Assembly (NCBI GenBank): GCA_030562195.1
Contig: CM060203.1
Coordinates: 13,272,534 to 13,336,533 of the forward strand
Length of the DNA: 64,000 nucleotides
Source: Nipponacmea schrenckii
Taxonomy: Eukaryota > Mollusca > Gastropoda > Lottiidae
Direction: 5' to 3'
The notes beneath the pieces were generated by a model that was given only the letters and a program-made list of their open reading frames with translations, made no database searches and was not told the DNA's origin. Positions within the stretch are counted from its first letter, which is position 1. Each line of letters starts with the position of its first letter. A program made the translations under genes and the position numbers. Positions 46,554 to 60,300 of this stretch are shown in pieces.

Positions 46554-48051
46554 CACAGACTCAATTGTATTTCAAAATTCGCAGTGTTCATCACTCACAT
46601 CATCAGCAGTATTCACAACAAATCCATAATCAACAATCAACACTGAAGTCAGCAAAATCTCAGAGAATTGAAGTTTTGTATATGAAACAAATACTTTTAT
46701 AACGAAATTGGGGTTAAGGGTCTTGATCTTCTGGATATTTTTATATTTCTGTTCTGATCTGATAGTAGAAAAAGTCGCCTCATGGTTGAGAAGTATAGTA
46801 TATGTATATAATATGTACAGATTGTTTTTAATTTACTATAAGCATGATTGTCATTTAAGTTCTTATTTTTTGGAATGTGCTACTATCATTTTCTGCTAAT
46901 AGACATCGGGGAATTTCTCTTGAAGACTCTTATAATGGTCATGAACTATCTTGCTTGCTTTATAACTTGTTTTGAATGGAACGACAAAACTTGCTATGCT
47001 GTATTATGGTGAACATATTGTTGTCTCAATCCATTGGGCTTCCCTAGATTGACGGAATGGGGTATTTTCATCTATCAGCAGGTCGATTTCTATGCACTAT
47101 ATTGGGGTTAGGATGAATTGATCATGCGAATGGTCGTCAAGATTGAAATGATTCGTAATAGGCTTGTCTTTTTTTAAATTTGATATCTGATCAAAATAGG
47201 CCTATGACCCACTTTCCTCTCCTTCCATACCCGGAGATCCAAAGCAGAAAAACACCATTCAATAAATCATTTTGATTGTCAACAACAATTGGAGCATAAA
47301 ACTGGTGTATTGGAAAGCTAGTGTAATGTTGAAGGTAAATGATAGAGTCAATATAATAACATGTGAACCTATTGTAGGATTAATGTGTTTGAAGTAAAGA
47401 ATAATTGGTCTGGATATTGTTTAATATTTGATTTTAATCACCAGTCCATTGAGAACCATTCATTTGTCAAGCGATTCCGATCGTTAATAGAACTAATGTG
47501 ATTTTTAACACCGCCAGAACCAGTGTGTTCTATATAACCTATAACTTTGTTCAGATAAAATAACGTTATAAGCGTTATGGACTTCCTGAAAAAGATATCG
47601 GGTTGATACTCAAAGTCGTAAAATAGCATCAGGCATTAGGGTAAAAGTAAACTATCGCAACTTTCACACTGAGTTGACGTAGGATGGCATTAGGTGTTCT
47701 TATATCAAGATACGGTGAAGTTGAAAAAACTAGCACAAATATTGGTTGAAAGTCCAGATAAATTCTAAATTTTATTACATAGGCCTATGTATAAATTCAG
47801 AATTCCAAATTAAGGCCTGTTTATATGCAATGTTTCCGTTGTAGGTAAAACTAAATTCTGGTTATCATTTATATAAGAGATATTATCTATAACACTGCGC
47901 GTTTCAAATTGGCCAATAAAACAGTTATCAGAAACATTGATCTCTAGATCCCAGAAACTTTACTGGATGTTTAAGAATTTTTATTGGGTCAATAAAGAGA
48001 TTTCAAATACTATTAGCAATGGCATCAGGCTTTTGAGTAGAAAGCTGTTGA

Positions 48052-48059
48052 TGACGTCA
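48052..48059. promoter_or_regulatory. Full cAMP-response-element palindrome
   Basis: TGACGTCA, the full CREB/ATF consensus, in gene-poor DNA. A site this short can arise by chance; its interest is the second copy about 1 kb away. Confidence 0.3.
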
Positions 48060-49121
48060 CTAATTCTTCAGGAACACATGGATCGATAGATGATTGACAG
48101 GCGAGTTGTGATTTATCAATAACAACCCTGTTACTGACACTTGATGAAAAGAAAATTCCCGAGGGACAGTTTATAACTAGAATTATGAAGATAATATTAT
48201 ATACTCAAGGAATAAAAAAAAGGACACGGCAATGAGAAACATTCATAGAAAGTTCAAACATAGACATAGAGGAGTCGACTGCCGCGATGAAATGTGGCGC
48301 CGAGTTAGAACTATTATACACAATATTGACCCAAGCTTATACAGTACGGTACCGATTAGGACACGTTAGGAACTATGATCTAGCAGAGGCACTGAAAATG
48401 ATGCCAAGTGCATAGTCAAATAGTACTTTGAAATTCATTTTTGATAGAATCACATAAAACCCTTAATGATATTAGTATACATTTATTGTTTAAACCCTTG
48501 TTTCCAAGCATTCCAATAATGTTAAGGGTGATATTTAGTTTTAAGGTGACATGTTTGTGTATATAAACTGTAGGTTGCTGGATGTGTAATTTTGTTCTTA
48601 GTAATATGAACTGAAATGTTTGACTCCCTTTACATCATGTCTTTTGATAATTGCTGTTTTTATTATCTTCATTTGCCTAATCTCCTAGCTATATATCGAC
48701 TTAATAAAGCTTTAAGTTGGAAATGGGCTGGCGTTACAAAAGGTTAAATTAACGAAAAGTATTGGAAGATTTATTGTTTCTCGGCAACCAGAGATTGCGG
48801 GCTATTTTTAGGATACTAATATCGTACAAATTAAGCACTTAGACCATTTTTAACGGTATTTTGATTAAGTGTCGGAGGGAAGTCGTATAGACAAGTGGTA
48901 TGGTGGTAATAAATCAATATTGGACAGTGGACAGTCGGTTTGGTATTAACTGGTATTAACGAGGAGATGCGAACACTAGTGTTCTTCATTCTTAGCACCG
49001 TACTCCATCGTTCGTCTTAAATGACATGGCAAGTTAGTCCTACACTTCTCGCACCCTATTATTAGGCTAATGAGAACGAAGGCGTGTTCATGTTTCGATA
49101 TTCTTCCCGATTAACCTCTAA

Positions 49122-49129
49122 TGACGTCA
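49122..49129. promoter_or_regulatory. Full cAMP-response-element palindrome
   Basis: A second TGACGTCA, here followed directly by GCTG, about 1.07 kb after the first. No gene is recognised next to it. Confidence 0.3.
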
Positions 49130-52100
49130 GCTGAATGTTAAAGGGGATGTAATATAACTATAAAATCCCGGAGTAATTATCTAAGCAAATTTGACCAAGA
49201 AGGGATTAAGAAAAAAGTCAATGGTCGACGGCTAAATAGACTACGTTTTTTAGATAAAATACCCCATGCCATGAAACATCTCTTTCTGAGATTGTTTTGA
49301 GTTTAAATGAAATATAGAGTACATGTTGTTGGACACAATCCGATGAAATATTGAGCAATGCGTTTGGTCTCACATTTTGTATAAATATAAAAGGGATTAA
49401 TGGGCCCTAACCAGTAAGTTGTCCAATATTTTTTAAGAACATATTACGTAGTGGAAGTTTTCCCTAGGTGCCGGAAGCAACAATTTTGAAAAAACAATGT
49501 AAAAGAAATCATACAAATGGTAATTCTATCTCACTGCTTGAAATTGACCAAGTCTTGAAGGCACGATTTTCGCCCACTATGTCTTCGTTATTTATTCTTC
49601 TTCCAAACGAGACATACAGCAAATGATATTCTGACGGTTTATAAGTCAGATAAAACACTTTCCCCTCGGGTTTTTAAGATATTTAACCATCATTTGCGTC
49701 AAAATCCTTGGGAAGCTGAATTTAACATATAAAAAGTCTCGCTTATCGTATACTCAAGACATACCTTAGTTACCTGGTCAGAGAAAGAGAGTCAGGGTCT
49801 CCTACTCCAGGATATTGTTTTAACATACAATAAGATGTAGAGAAGACTGAGAGCTTTATATCTGTATCAAATAAGTTGAAGAACATTATGCAAAACAACT
49901 GCTGGATGATTAATTGTGTGTACCAGATATGAAAGAAGAAACATGTCATCCATTAATAAGATTACATCACGTAATCCATCATTGATCACCGGAATACTGA
50001 AAATATAATGGTCAATATTTCATCTTGTTCTCAGATAATTCCTGTTCTCAGTTCACATCGTATTACAATTATTCAGTACTCACTATTCTATTTTAACCTT
50101 GGAATTTTATACAAGATGAACTATAAGGTTATTAGTGGTAGTTACAACCACAGATCACCTTTTTTTCAATCTAAAATTAGATGCTTTTAAGCGCAATCGT
50201 TTTCGAAATATAACGAGTAATATTGTTATAATTTAGTTCTATGACGTCGATAATTCCTTTTATTTTGATAGAGGTTGTTACGAGTCAACACATGCATAAG
50301 ATTACTCCTAGTTATGTGATTATGGTTTTCAAAGAAAAATGTCTGGCTTATTAAAATATTGACATGCACTGATACTACAGGCGGACAAGGTCCATGGACC
50401 CCGTCACTAACCATATATTTTCTTCTTACAAACTGAGTCCCCTTCCACTTAAAAAATTCATTGCCCCCCTAAAAATTCTGACAACCGAACAATTTCATTA
50501 TCTAAATCAAGATCCTCATTGGATATATTACTTGCTCCTCCGAACAATCAAGTCTTCCTTGGAGCCTACACTGGTGGCGTCAGTCTTGATTAAAATGACG
50601 AAGAAATGAGAGGTTGTTTATCTACAGGTAAAACTCTAATGATACCATTGTAGGCTATTTTTTATGTCCTGATTATAATTTATGTTCCGTCAGTCGCAAG
50701 CGTTGATCCTGTTCGTTAATTCGTTGCTGGGAATCAGCAAGCTAATATAAAAATAAACATGCACAGTCTACCAGTCTCCTGTCATTTGACGAGATTTATG
50801 GAAGGACATTGAAATGGAATTAGATTGAGTGCTAATCAATATTCATAAACCGGTTTCTCCTGTAACATTTATATTATAGGAGTTATCCCCCTTTAACCAT
50901 AAGATAACTTCTCCGACTGGCGTTGTAACATGTTTATGTTGTCCCAGTTGGGAAATGTCAGTGACATTTACAACCGCGTGTAAATCTTGGTTTCTGTTTT
51001 AATCCTAAAGTTTGAATATCAATAAAAGTGCTATGTACAAATAAAGATACGTAGAAGCCAAACATTTTTAATGACTTAAAAAAAACCAAAGCAATACAAA
51101 ACATATTCGCTGAAAAAGATAGAGATTCTCAAAGCTGCCTTCTCCGCTTGCCCTTTCATTTAGAATCTAGGAGCTAGTAGAATCCCATTTCCTTTAATTC
51201 CTTTTCAATTATTAGTGATATAGAAATTATCCCCCAGGTCTAAGATTAATCTGTTATCAATATGATAGAATAACTATTAATTATTGCCCCAATTCAATAA
51301 GGTCAGTCACCTGACACTAATGCCTTTTATAAGCCAATTCTCAGAAGTTCTACGACCATTTTTCAGGATTTGATGGCAGCGGAATGACCAGTTATACTTT
51401 CTGTTCGGAAGGCTAATCTCTTGAGTTGCTGGGAATTCGATTAAGCCAATTCGATATATTTCGCTTAACTGATTAGCGACTGACATACATTTACAACGCC
51501 ACATTCTCCAACCTTTTACCTACTCATATTTTTTGATTGGATGTCATTATATAACTTTTTGAATGATAAAATATTACATAAAATTTTAACTCATTTGTTT
51601 ATCCTTCTATCGCGGGGTCAATATATTTAATTTTAATTAACTGCTAAAAAAACTTAAAGGACAGAAAGGACATGAGCATCTTTCAAAACTACCTATATGT
51701 GTACAAATACCTTTGCTCGGAATAATATATTTATTAAACGAGAAAATGGTGCTTACGTGCGATCCTTGAATAATAAGTAAATGAATAATCAATGCACGTG
51801 CATTTTTTTCTGTTTGTTTCATGACCATTTAATAATTGGTATATTCAAGTTTTGCTGGCATCTCCCCGATCTGCCTATTTTATGTAAGATAAATGTGTGA
51901 ATTAACAGGTTGGATAAATCTGTGTATGTGCATGAACTATTGGGTTATGTTAGTGACGTGGTTGGAACAACTTTATCCCGCGGCTCTAGTCTCTAGGGGA
52001 GTGTTTCAATTGAAATTGTCAATTTAACTTGAGAGAAATAAATGGCGTAAGGATATTATCTCAAAATGGAAATTACAACTCCTCAAACTTAAATTTTTGT

Positions 52101-55100
52101 TATTGGCGTCAGATGATAAAAAGAAATTTAATATCTAATTCTGTTTCTTGATGCAGTTTTCTCGATGGTAATCTTTTTCTCTAAGAATTCTACTTCAATT
52201 CCACATTGCGGTTGAGTTTTTCAATGTAATGTTCTTTCAGTCATCCGCCTAAGGTTCCTAATATGCTGGTTTCCATGCAGTTTATGAACCTATGATGAGA
52301 AAATTAAGTGCTTTTTTTTCTCCTTCATCTTAATGTCGCTGCAGTGGTTAATTTGAATTGGCATTACCTATATATGTCCTGTAAGAGACCATCTTTTTGG
52401 ACGCAAGTATTACGACAGTTTAGATTGAATGCTTCAACTATTCAATGTATTATATAAACCAATCAAAACTTTAATAAAAACCAGAAATCGACTATTTCTA
52501 CATAATGATTGGTAAAGCCAGGATAGAAAGAAATATATTGTGTAAACAAGAGGAAATCTTGTATTGAAGAAATTCATTAAGTTTTGCTGATATCTTCCAT
52601 ATGAAAATCGATAAACATCGATTATTGGAAATAAAAATTAGGTCATCATCATTGCACTGAGGGTTTCAAGAAACAGCACATTGTTGTAAAGAATGGCAGA
52701 AGAAAAGAGAAATATATAACGACTCTGTTGAACAGTTGGTTCTATAATATAAAATGAAATTCCGCTCCGTAATACCTTGGGTCATCGTCAAGGCTCCTTA
52801 TGCTTGAATTTACTCTTTGCATTTATTTACAAACTTATATTAACACAAAATCTAGATAACGATTTTCATTTTCTTCATTTATTAACAAAATTTTCTGGGT
52901 ATTTTACAGGAAGACAAAATGCCTATATACAAGTATGTTCGTGTCTCAGCCTAGATTCGAGATATACAGATTTTTTGATAAATGTAAATAAATTTTTATA
53001 TACACCTGAAAGAGATTTAATCTTAATTTTCTTCTGATTTGCCTAACAAGTTATCTCGAATTTATAGAAAATGGATATTGCATTATCTTCCACCGGAAGT
53101 CAGGAAATTGCCATGTTTCCTTCATAGGAAGTGAGCATGTCGGTATAGATCTAGCTACAATCTACACTTGTAGATTAAACACGAGTGTTGGAAACTTGGG
53201 GTCGGAACCAAGAGAAGGGGAGGGTCAGAAAGGTAGTCATGGGTCTCAATTTTTCGTACAAAATAAAATAAGTGCAAAATATGTGAATTTTGAAAGTTTT
53301 CTTTAAATACAAACTGAAATCTGTCAAATTCTAGACTGTATCGACCATTGCAAATGATTCGTTAAACAAGAGCTCTTGTTTCATATTGTCGACGTTCATT
53401 TTTTGTGCCTGGTCAGCTCAGTAAAAAGTTCCAAAGGGAGAAATTTCATTTGAACAAAAGCGCATCGTTATCTTTCCTTTCCATCGTGTATTTACACCGC
53501 CCACATGTTCGCCCATCTGATTAAATGATATCGAATACCTGGATATTGAAAAATTCTTGTCTTACATAATTTAGATCAGATCGAATCAATTTACCTGTCA
53601 ATATCTATTAACCTTACGGAAGGATGTGTTTTTTACCTGACCAAATTGTAGGGTATCTGACATGCACGTGTCACGGAAGGTCATCACGCAATATGTCTGT
53701 CATGAAATAGGTCAACGGCTCTAATTGCGGATTTGACATAATGCGCTCGGGAACATATTCACTTCACATGTGCACTACTTGTTTAATGTTCGCAACTCTA
53801 ATTCTTGACATTTCCACACGTCTCCTGCTAAAGATCATATGATTGACTTCACTGTTGTTGCTTCAATAATATTGCTCGTTACATACAAATAATAGCTTGG
53901 TTACTGCTGTACTATTGTCTGTTTTAGAAACATTATATCATACAAAATATCGTCCAGCAGAGATAAATGTTGGTGCTGCACTAGTAGATTTCGCATCTCC
54001 TACCTATGAGGACAGCAGCTGACCACAAACTCTAGGTTGCAAGAAATAGGATGTTTTCCTGTGCTGTCAGAATACGGAAATTGATTTAAATATGAAGAAT
54101 GTCTTATGATAGATAGGTATCAATCTAGTATCTAAGATAGCTTTTCATAGCCCTTTGGTTTATCTGAACTGACCATTGCTTGTGAACAACTGTTTCATTG
54201 CCAAGAATTGTTGAACGGCTGGCAGATCAAGTCTTTATCTAAGGGCGATAATCGAATCAGACAAGGGGAGATAATTAGTTGATGTGAAGGTAAATATTGT
54301 CCTACTGTGTGTCAATGAAGTGATGTTTAAAATGAAGAAAGACTTCAATCTACATGGTCAATAGAAATTCCATTTCTTCTATTGTGTCAGCTTAGATCTT
54401 AAGATGTCCATTATATAGACTGGGATCGGTAATTGATGTCGGATGTTGAAAACATTGGAAGTAAACATTTACTTACATTTAACCCAGAAATATTCTTTTT
54501 AATCCGGTCTTAGTACCCCACGGCTCTTTCATGACGTCTTGTTTTGATGTTCAACGATGTCTTGGAGGAACTCCTTTGCCTGGCTTAACCTCACTTTTCA
54601 TTTTGTACGTATCGTACTAAAAGGACAATGTACGTTTGTACTACCACCTTCCATAAAACGGAGCACTGCGTTACAAACCAGAATTTGATCTATTGTTATT
54701 AAATAGGAAGTTTATCAAAAAAATTAAAACACCTTTGAGTAAGAAGAAAGTCGGATAACAAATTGATGCCTTACAAAATACAACGTTTTTTGATGGTGTT
54801 TACTATTCATGTTCATGCCCTTTCTGCGTATTTCCCACAAATATTCAAGGTGTTTCCCCCAGGTCAAGGCTCGACACAATTACTTTATGTTGAAATTGGT
54901 CGAAGCTGATTTTATGGGTCTATTTTTAGCAATAAATGTGGGCAGGGTTACCGATCTAGTTCAACCATTTACCAATATTTAATCTAACTCTCAACTTGAT
55001 TTGAATAATTCATTGAGAAGGTATATAAAAACTTCTCGACCAATATGTCAATTTAAGGCTTAAGCAGATTAATTTTCACTTTGGTCTTATCGAAGTCGTT

Positions 55101-57300
55101 GCCAAATTCACCATAGAAGCGTTAATCGTCAATTGGCAATTTGAAAAAAGTTGATATAAATTAATCAAGCGAGGCAAGTAAAGTGATGAAAAATGGCCAA
55201 ATATTGATGTAAGGATGTCGAGATATTGATTCACTTCAACCTTAAGTCGAATTGCCGAGAAATGTTTTAATAGAAAAAAGTTCAAAACCCATTTTCCACA
55301 CATGAGACCTTGTAAATAGATTCTGTTTATTTTCTTGCATGAAATAGCTTTCTTATAGTAGCACTCAATTTTGAAATAACTAGAATTCATAATTGAATTG
55401 TACGTAATGGGATCGTCGGGTTGGAAATATGTTTTTATAAAAGCAAAACAATTCGCAATCATTGTTAAATAAATTTAGTTCAATGAAATAAACTGAAAAT
55501 TTGAGTTTCTACACTTAATAAAATCTAATGCAACTGATTGTTCCTCTAAAAGACTCATTATTAAAGAAAGCAGAACCGGAAGAGATTCCTTATTCTTATG
55601 AATCGAACACTACAACTTAATTTAGTTAATTGTCGTATGTTTCTTAACAGACAAGAATGGATTCCACAACCAGCAACAAGTTCTCTTCCTTAGGCGATTT
55701 TCACCCTCTTTCACTGCAAATTTATTAATTTATCAACGTCAACTAATTGTTATTTTTGTTTTAATTCATTAGGAGTATCGAACAACTGGAGAGAATGTTT
55801 CCAGTTAAGGACATGTTTTATGTGACACTTTTCCGATCTTGTTAAAACCATACTGACAGATACTCACACGGGAAATATAGTCTGGTAATACCATTGTATC
55901 ATTCTCTGCTCATTATTACACTCAATGAGATGATCAGTGTATTTCTGTCTGGAGAAGACGGTTTAACTGTCATCATAAATATGTCTAGTGGAGTACGTAA
56001 CTTCAGGTCTGCAAGTACCGGACATGTTGAAGCACTGGTTAAGATGTCATTATTGTCAGAACTCTAGGTCAGCACTGTGGAAGGGGTTGGATTTACACTT
56101 ATCATTCCAAACTCTTTTTTTTTCTATTTTCATCTTACTGAAACATAATGTAGAATCTGGTAAATGTAGATCTAGTTATACCATTACATTCATGTCTTTC
56201 TTTTATAAGTCATTTGATATATTCACATGCCAGTTCAAGCATTACTTTTGTCATAACATTTATATACGATGTTAAATTGTCAAGTGCGTTAATAGACTTT
56301 GTCCAATAAGTAAGTCTGTAGTCTCAAATGGCTGTGACTGTCATGAGAGTCCACCCCATTGATGAACACCGTCACAATATCCATTAAGAAAATCTTATGG
56401 ATTTTTGTAATTGTCAAGTCCGCTATTTCACGTAATCCTATTTGCCTGAATTTCAGTGCCAGCAAATCTGGGTTCATTTCATTTCTATCACAACTATAAC
56501 TAAGTCCATTCCATTCATTAAAGACCTTACATTGTAAAGAAGTCCATTAACAGGAATGGTTTTGGTCCAAGTAATGGTCAAGTCAGCAAGTTCATTGTCA
56601 AATAAAACATAGTCTAGACATCACAATAGTCTTCTGATTATATTTTCATACTCAGTCTGTCATTTTTTCTCGTCGAGTTTCTCAATAAAATAATAAATTG
56701 ATTCTATTTAGTTCTTATTTTATTATAGTAATATACAATCAAAACACTTCGCTGTTTCTTACATAACAAATCTCAAACTCATAGTCAAACAGATGTTATG
56801 AAATTCTCAGGCCAATAGACTCTATTTCATTATATTCTACAATCATAAAACATTTATGTTAGAAGGCATTAGCTTTTTTCAAATTCTGGACATCAAGTGT
56901 AAAGGTTTTTTAACACTAAAAGGTACGATTGATTGGCTAAACAAATGCAGAATAGGACAGAAGTCTGCATTGTATGCCCTTGGGATGCTATGATAGATAA
57001 TTTGCTACATTCAAACTCACAGACACATCGACTGTTTTGGAAACCAAACTGTTTCCAAATGCTAGATGCTGATAGAAATATCATGCACCACTTTTTTGTA
57101 ATTACAGTGTTCATTACTGTAAAACTGGGCGTGACTTAACGTGCTGACAATTTTTTCTGTGCTGTGTCTCTATTGTCACCTTGATTTGAGATTTGAGAAG
57201 AAAAACTTCTTCCTGAGTATATGAACATTGTAGACAACTTGACTTGTATTATATTTTAAAAATCTATATTCAATTTAATAAGCATTTACCATAATTAACA

Positions 57301-57376
57301 ACCAAATCGGACTGCTAACAAAAGCGTATCCGGCAAACCAATACCAAATCGGACTGGTTACAAAAACGTATCCGGC
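57301..57376. repeat. Two-copy direct repeat, 42-bp period
   Basis: ACCAAATCGGACTG followed by CAAAA.CGTATCCGGC occurs at 57301-57334 and again at 57343-57376 with a few differences. No known function. Confidence 0.85.
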
Positions 57377-57379
57377 TTA

Positions 57380-60300
57380 GAGAGTGGTGTTTAGAAAACG
57401 GAATTTTTATGACTTTATAATGAAATTAAATCGGTGTACTCAATAGATTTCCAGCATTGTTTTTTCATGGTTTGTTAATTTGATATCGATTGAGTTGTTA
57501 GAAAGCAATTATCACTGCGTATTGGAAGAAATCCATTAATTGTGTGTATTATTGTAAAGGTCTAAGAATAACTTGAGTCTCTCCAGGGGGCCGCTGACTT
57601 ATTCCTGAGACATTCATATTCAAAACGAATGAATAAAAAGTTAATCGAGCTACAAGTTGCATAATGTACTACAATATGTAGTATTATAATTGACAATGCC
57701 AATAACTTATAACCCTATTAATTATATATTTTAGTGTGCTACGTTACGTTTGTCAAACTGTTAAATGTTTTAGTCTGCCAGAACATATGATGTGAATCTC
57801 TGCGTTTGGGATTGAAGGTTGTAACATAACGGTCTAGTAATGTTACGACACAAGTTTGCCCTTGGTTTATGCGACATTTCATTTTTTTTTTAAATATTAA
57901 GGTTACTGGTCTTCAAAAATATATATACGGGGAATATAGGTAGCAGTACTAGTAATTCGGAATCGAAGGTTTCTTCCTTAACATGCATCCAACTTTCTGT
58001 TCGTGATTAGGTTAATCAAGATAAGCCATGCCTGTGCTACGCAGTGCCGTCTATTGTGAGAAAAAAATATGAGACACTGGCATTAACCTACTCTCTTTCA
58101 GGTTTTTATAGAGAATTTGAACGGAGAAAAACAAGTTTGTGGTAAAAGAAAGGAAATTAATTTCTAATCAATTAGAGCAAGGCTAATGTAGAATTTCACT
58201 CACAAAGCAGGTTGAGAGGTAGTAAAGAAATCGCTAACAATTGGATTGCGTGATGATTGTCAATAGGAGATTAGCACAACAGTTCTTTAGTGTTTTATGA
58301 AGTACATTCAACAAAAGAATTCTTTGTTATACTAGAATGTCTGCAATATTTTCTGATCGAATGCTGGAACTAAAATATTTTTTCTTTTGATAACAATGTC
58401 ATGAATACATGCCTCTGCTTTTAAGTAATGCGGCTCCAAAAGTTTAATGAGAACTAAAGTTTTTAGAGACTAAATCAATAATGCACCAGTTTATTCCAGT
58501 CGAAAATTTAAAAACGTCATAACCGTTTATTTTACAAGATAAACTGTGGAAAACAAGAATAGGCTCGATTCCTTAAATCACTATCAACCTTAACGTGCAA
58601 TACTGCTGTCTGTCTGGATAATTGTTGGAAGCCCCCTTTAAGGACAATCAGTCGAGTTTTGACTGATTGAAGATAAAGGGATTTTGAAAAGGATTTCTAA
58701 AAGTTTTATGTATATCAGTGACACTGATAGCATTTACAATTAGATATCTGTGGGTCCACGGGATTCCAATAAAACTAGGTGCTTGATATATCAGTGTCCT
58801 CGATACACTTAAATTAAAAAAAAACCTTTTGCCAATACCCTTCGGATCGCTAAATATGGCACGTCGTATAAAACTCATGACGTAATTACCAATCAGATTG
58901 GCATGCACTCATTTTAAGCGAAAGTTACTTTTATAACAGGTCTCGAATAAGATCTGTCAGTTCAACGAACTGCTCATTGCCATTTCTTATGGAAGTCAAT
59001 GAACTAACCTAGGAAACAGTCATTGCTGACCTGATTTCCAAGAATATATAACATTTCCAGACCCTCCCACAGCGATAATGGCGATATAAGTCAATATTGG
59101 AATGTATATCACATGTTATCACACAGTGACACCTACCGGTGCATAATGAGCACTAATAAATTGTACTTCCGGTGGAACTGCGCAGGCTGAAATAACCGAT
59201 AAGTTGGTTAATACGAATAAAAAGTTTGTAAACAATGTCATTTCTAGCCCATTAAATAGATAAATAAGCCTGCAGCGAAAGACTATGAAGAAACGAATGT
59301 CACAGTTTTAAATGGAGAAGCATCGATTAGGATGTTTGAAGATCAGTTTGTTAATGTACTAAACCTACATTGTACTCGATCAATCTTTTCATATTTAAGT
59401 AAGAAATGCATTATTCAGTGTCTCTGATGTATTATTGTATACCCGCATATTTTAGCTAAATCGATTTCTTGTTCACCCTCACACTTAACTGCAGAAATCA
59501 ACAATTCGCGTTATCCCCTTAAATGTGTCAAAGATGCAAGATTGCGTAGATGATAATTTAAACTTCAAAACTCCTTAACGTCTCTCTGCTTCCTCAAATT
59601 CCTTAACCCGAAATAACAAGGATTCCTAGTGGATTTGAAGACTTTTGCCAAAAGAACTGCAGGTGTTGGAATAGTGCAAATATAGATTCTTTCAGTACAC
59701 ATAACTCTCTTCAAATATTGACGACTAGGAATGTGTAAGATCTGAATTAAAACAAAAGGATCTGTTCACCTTACCAGTACAATGGATTCGAACCATAAAC
59801 TGGGACACTGTTGACAAATCCGGTATTATATTCCATCTATTACAATTCCACATAAAAAAATCACCTCAAACATTAAAACTGCATTTAATTATGCCAATAA
59901 TCATGGTATGTTTTAACTGTAGTCATCAGAGCTAAGAATAATACAGTTGATCTTTGACAAGATGAACGACATTACAATCTCAACCTTCAGCTCCAGCGTG
60001 CACACAGAAATTTTCTCGAACAGAATTAAACGAATTCTCTGCTGAGCAGCGAACCTAAACCTATCGAAACTTTCGGACATGTTACCAAACACAAACTACA
60101 TGTTCAGAGTGACCAACGTTTATGTCACATGGCATCTCATACAGAAATAACAGTCTATATCTGACTGTTCTCACAGCACAGAAAAAATCTTTGACAGAAG
60201 TAGAAACGGCAAGATGGTTGTCAATACAAGTCCAGCATTCTGCTGTTGGTTATCTCGAAAAACTTAGAAATAACAAGTTTCTAGCGTCGTGAGAACTTGG

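Larger units (their letters stand above)
46554..57295. other. Gene-poor stretch, no gene recognised
   Basis: Only chance-looking frames. The longest, on the minus strand at 55462-55076 (128 codons), shows no motif and ordinary AT-rich composition. Patches with more balanced composition (near 48.05, 49.1, 53.6-53.8 kb) could be conserved regulatory DNA, but this cannot be shown without other genomes. Confidence 0.4.

Noticed and set aside
55076..55462. 128-codon minus-strand frame
   Set aside because: No motif, AT-driven residue mix, no splice partners; a frame this long can occur by chance in 64 kb read in six frames.
59780..59800. Minus-strand tRNA suggested by a GGTTCGAATCC B box
   Set aside because: No A box or cloverleaf at the required distance.
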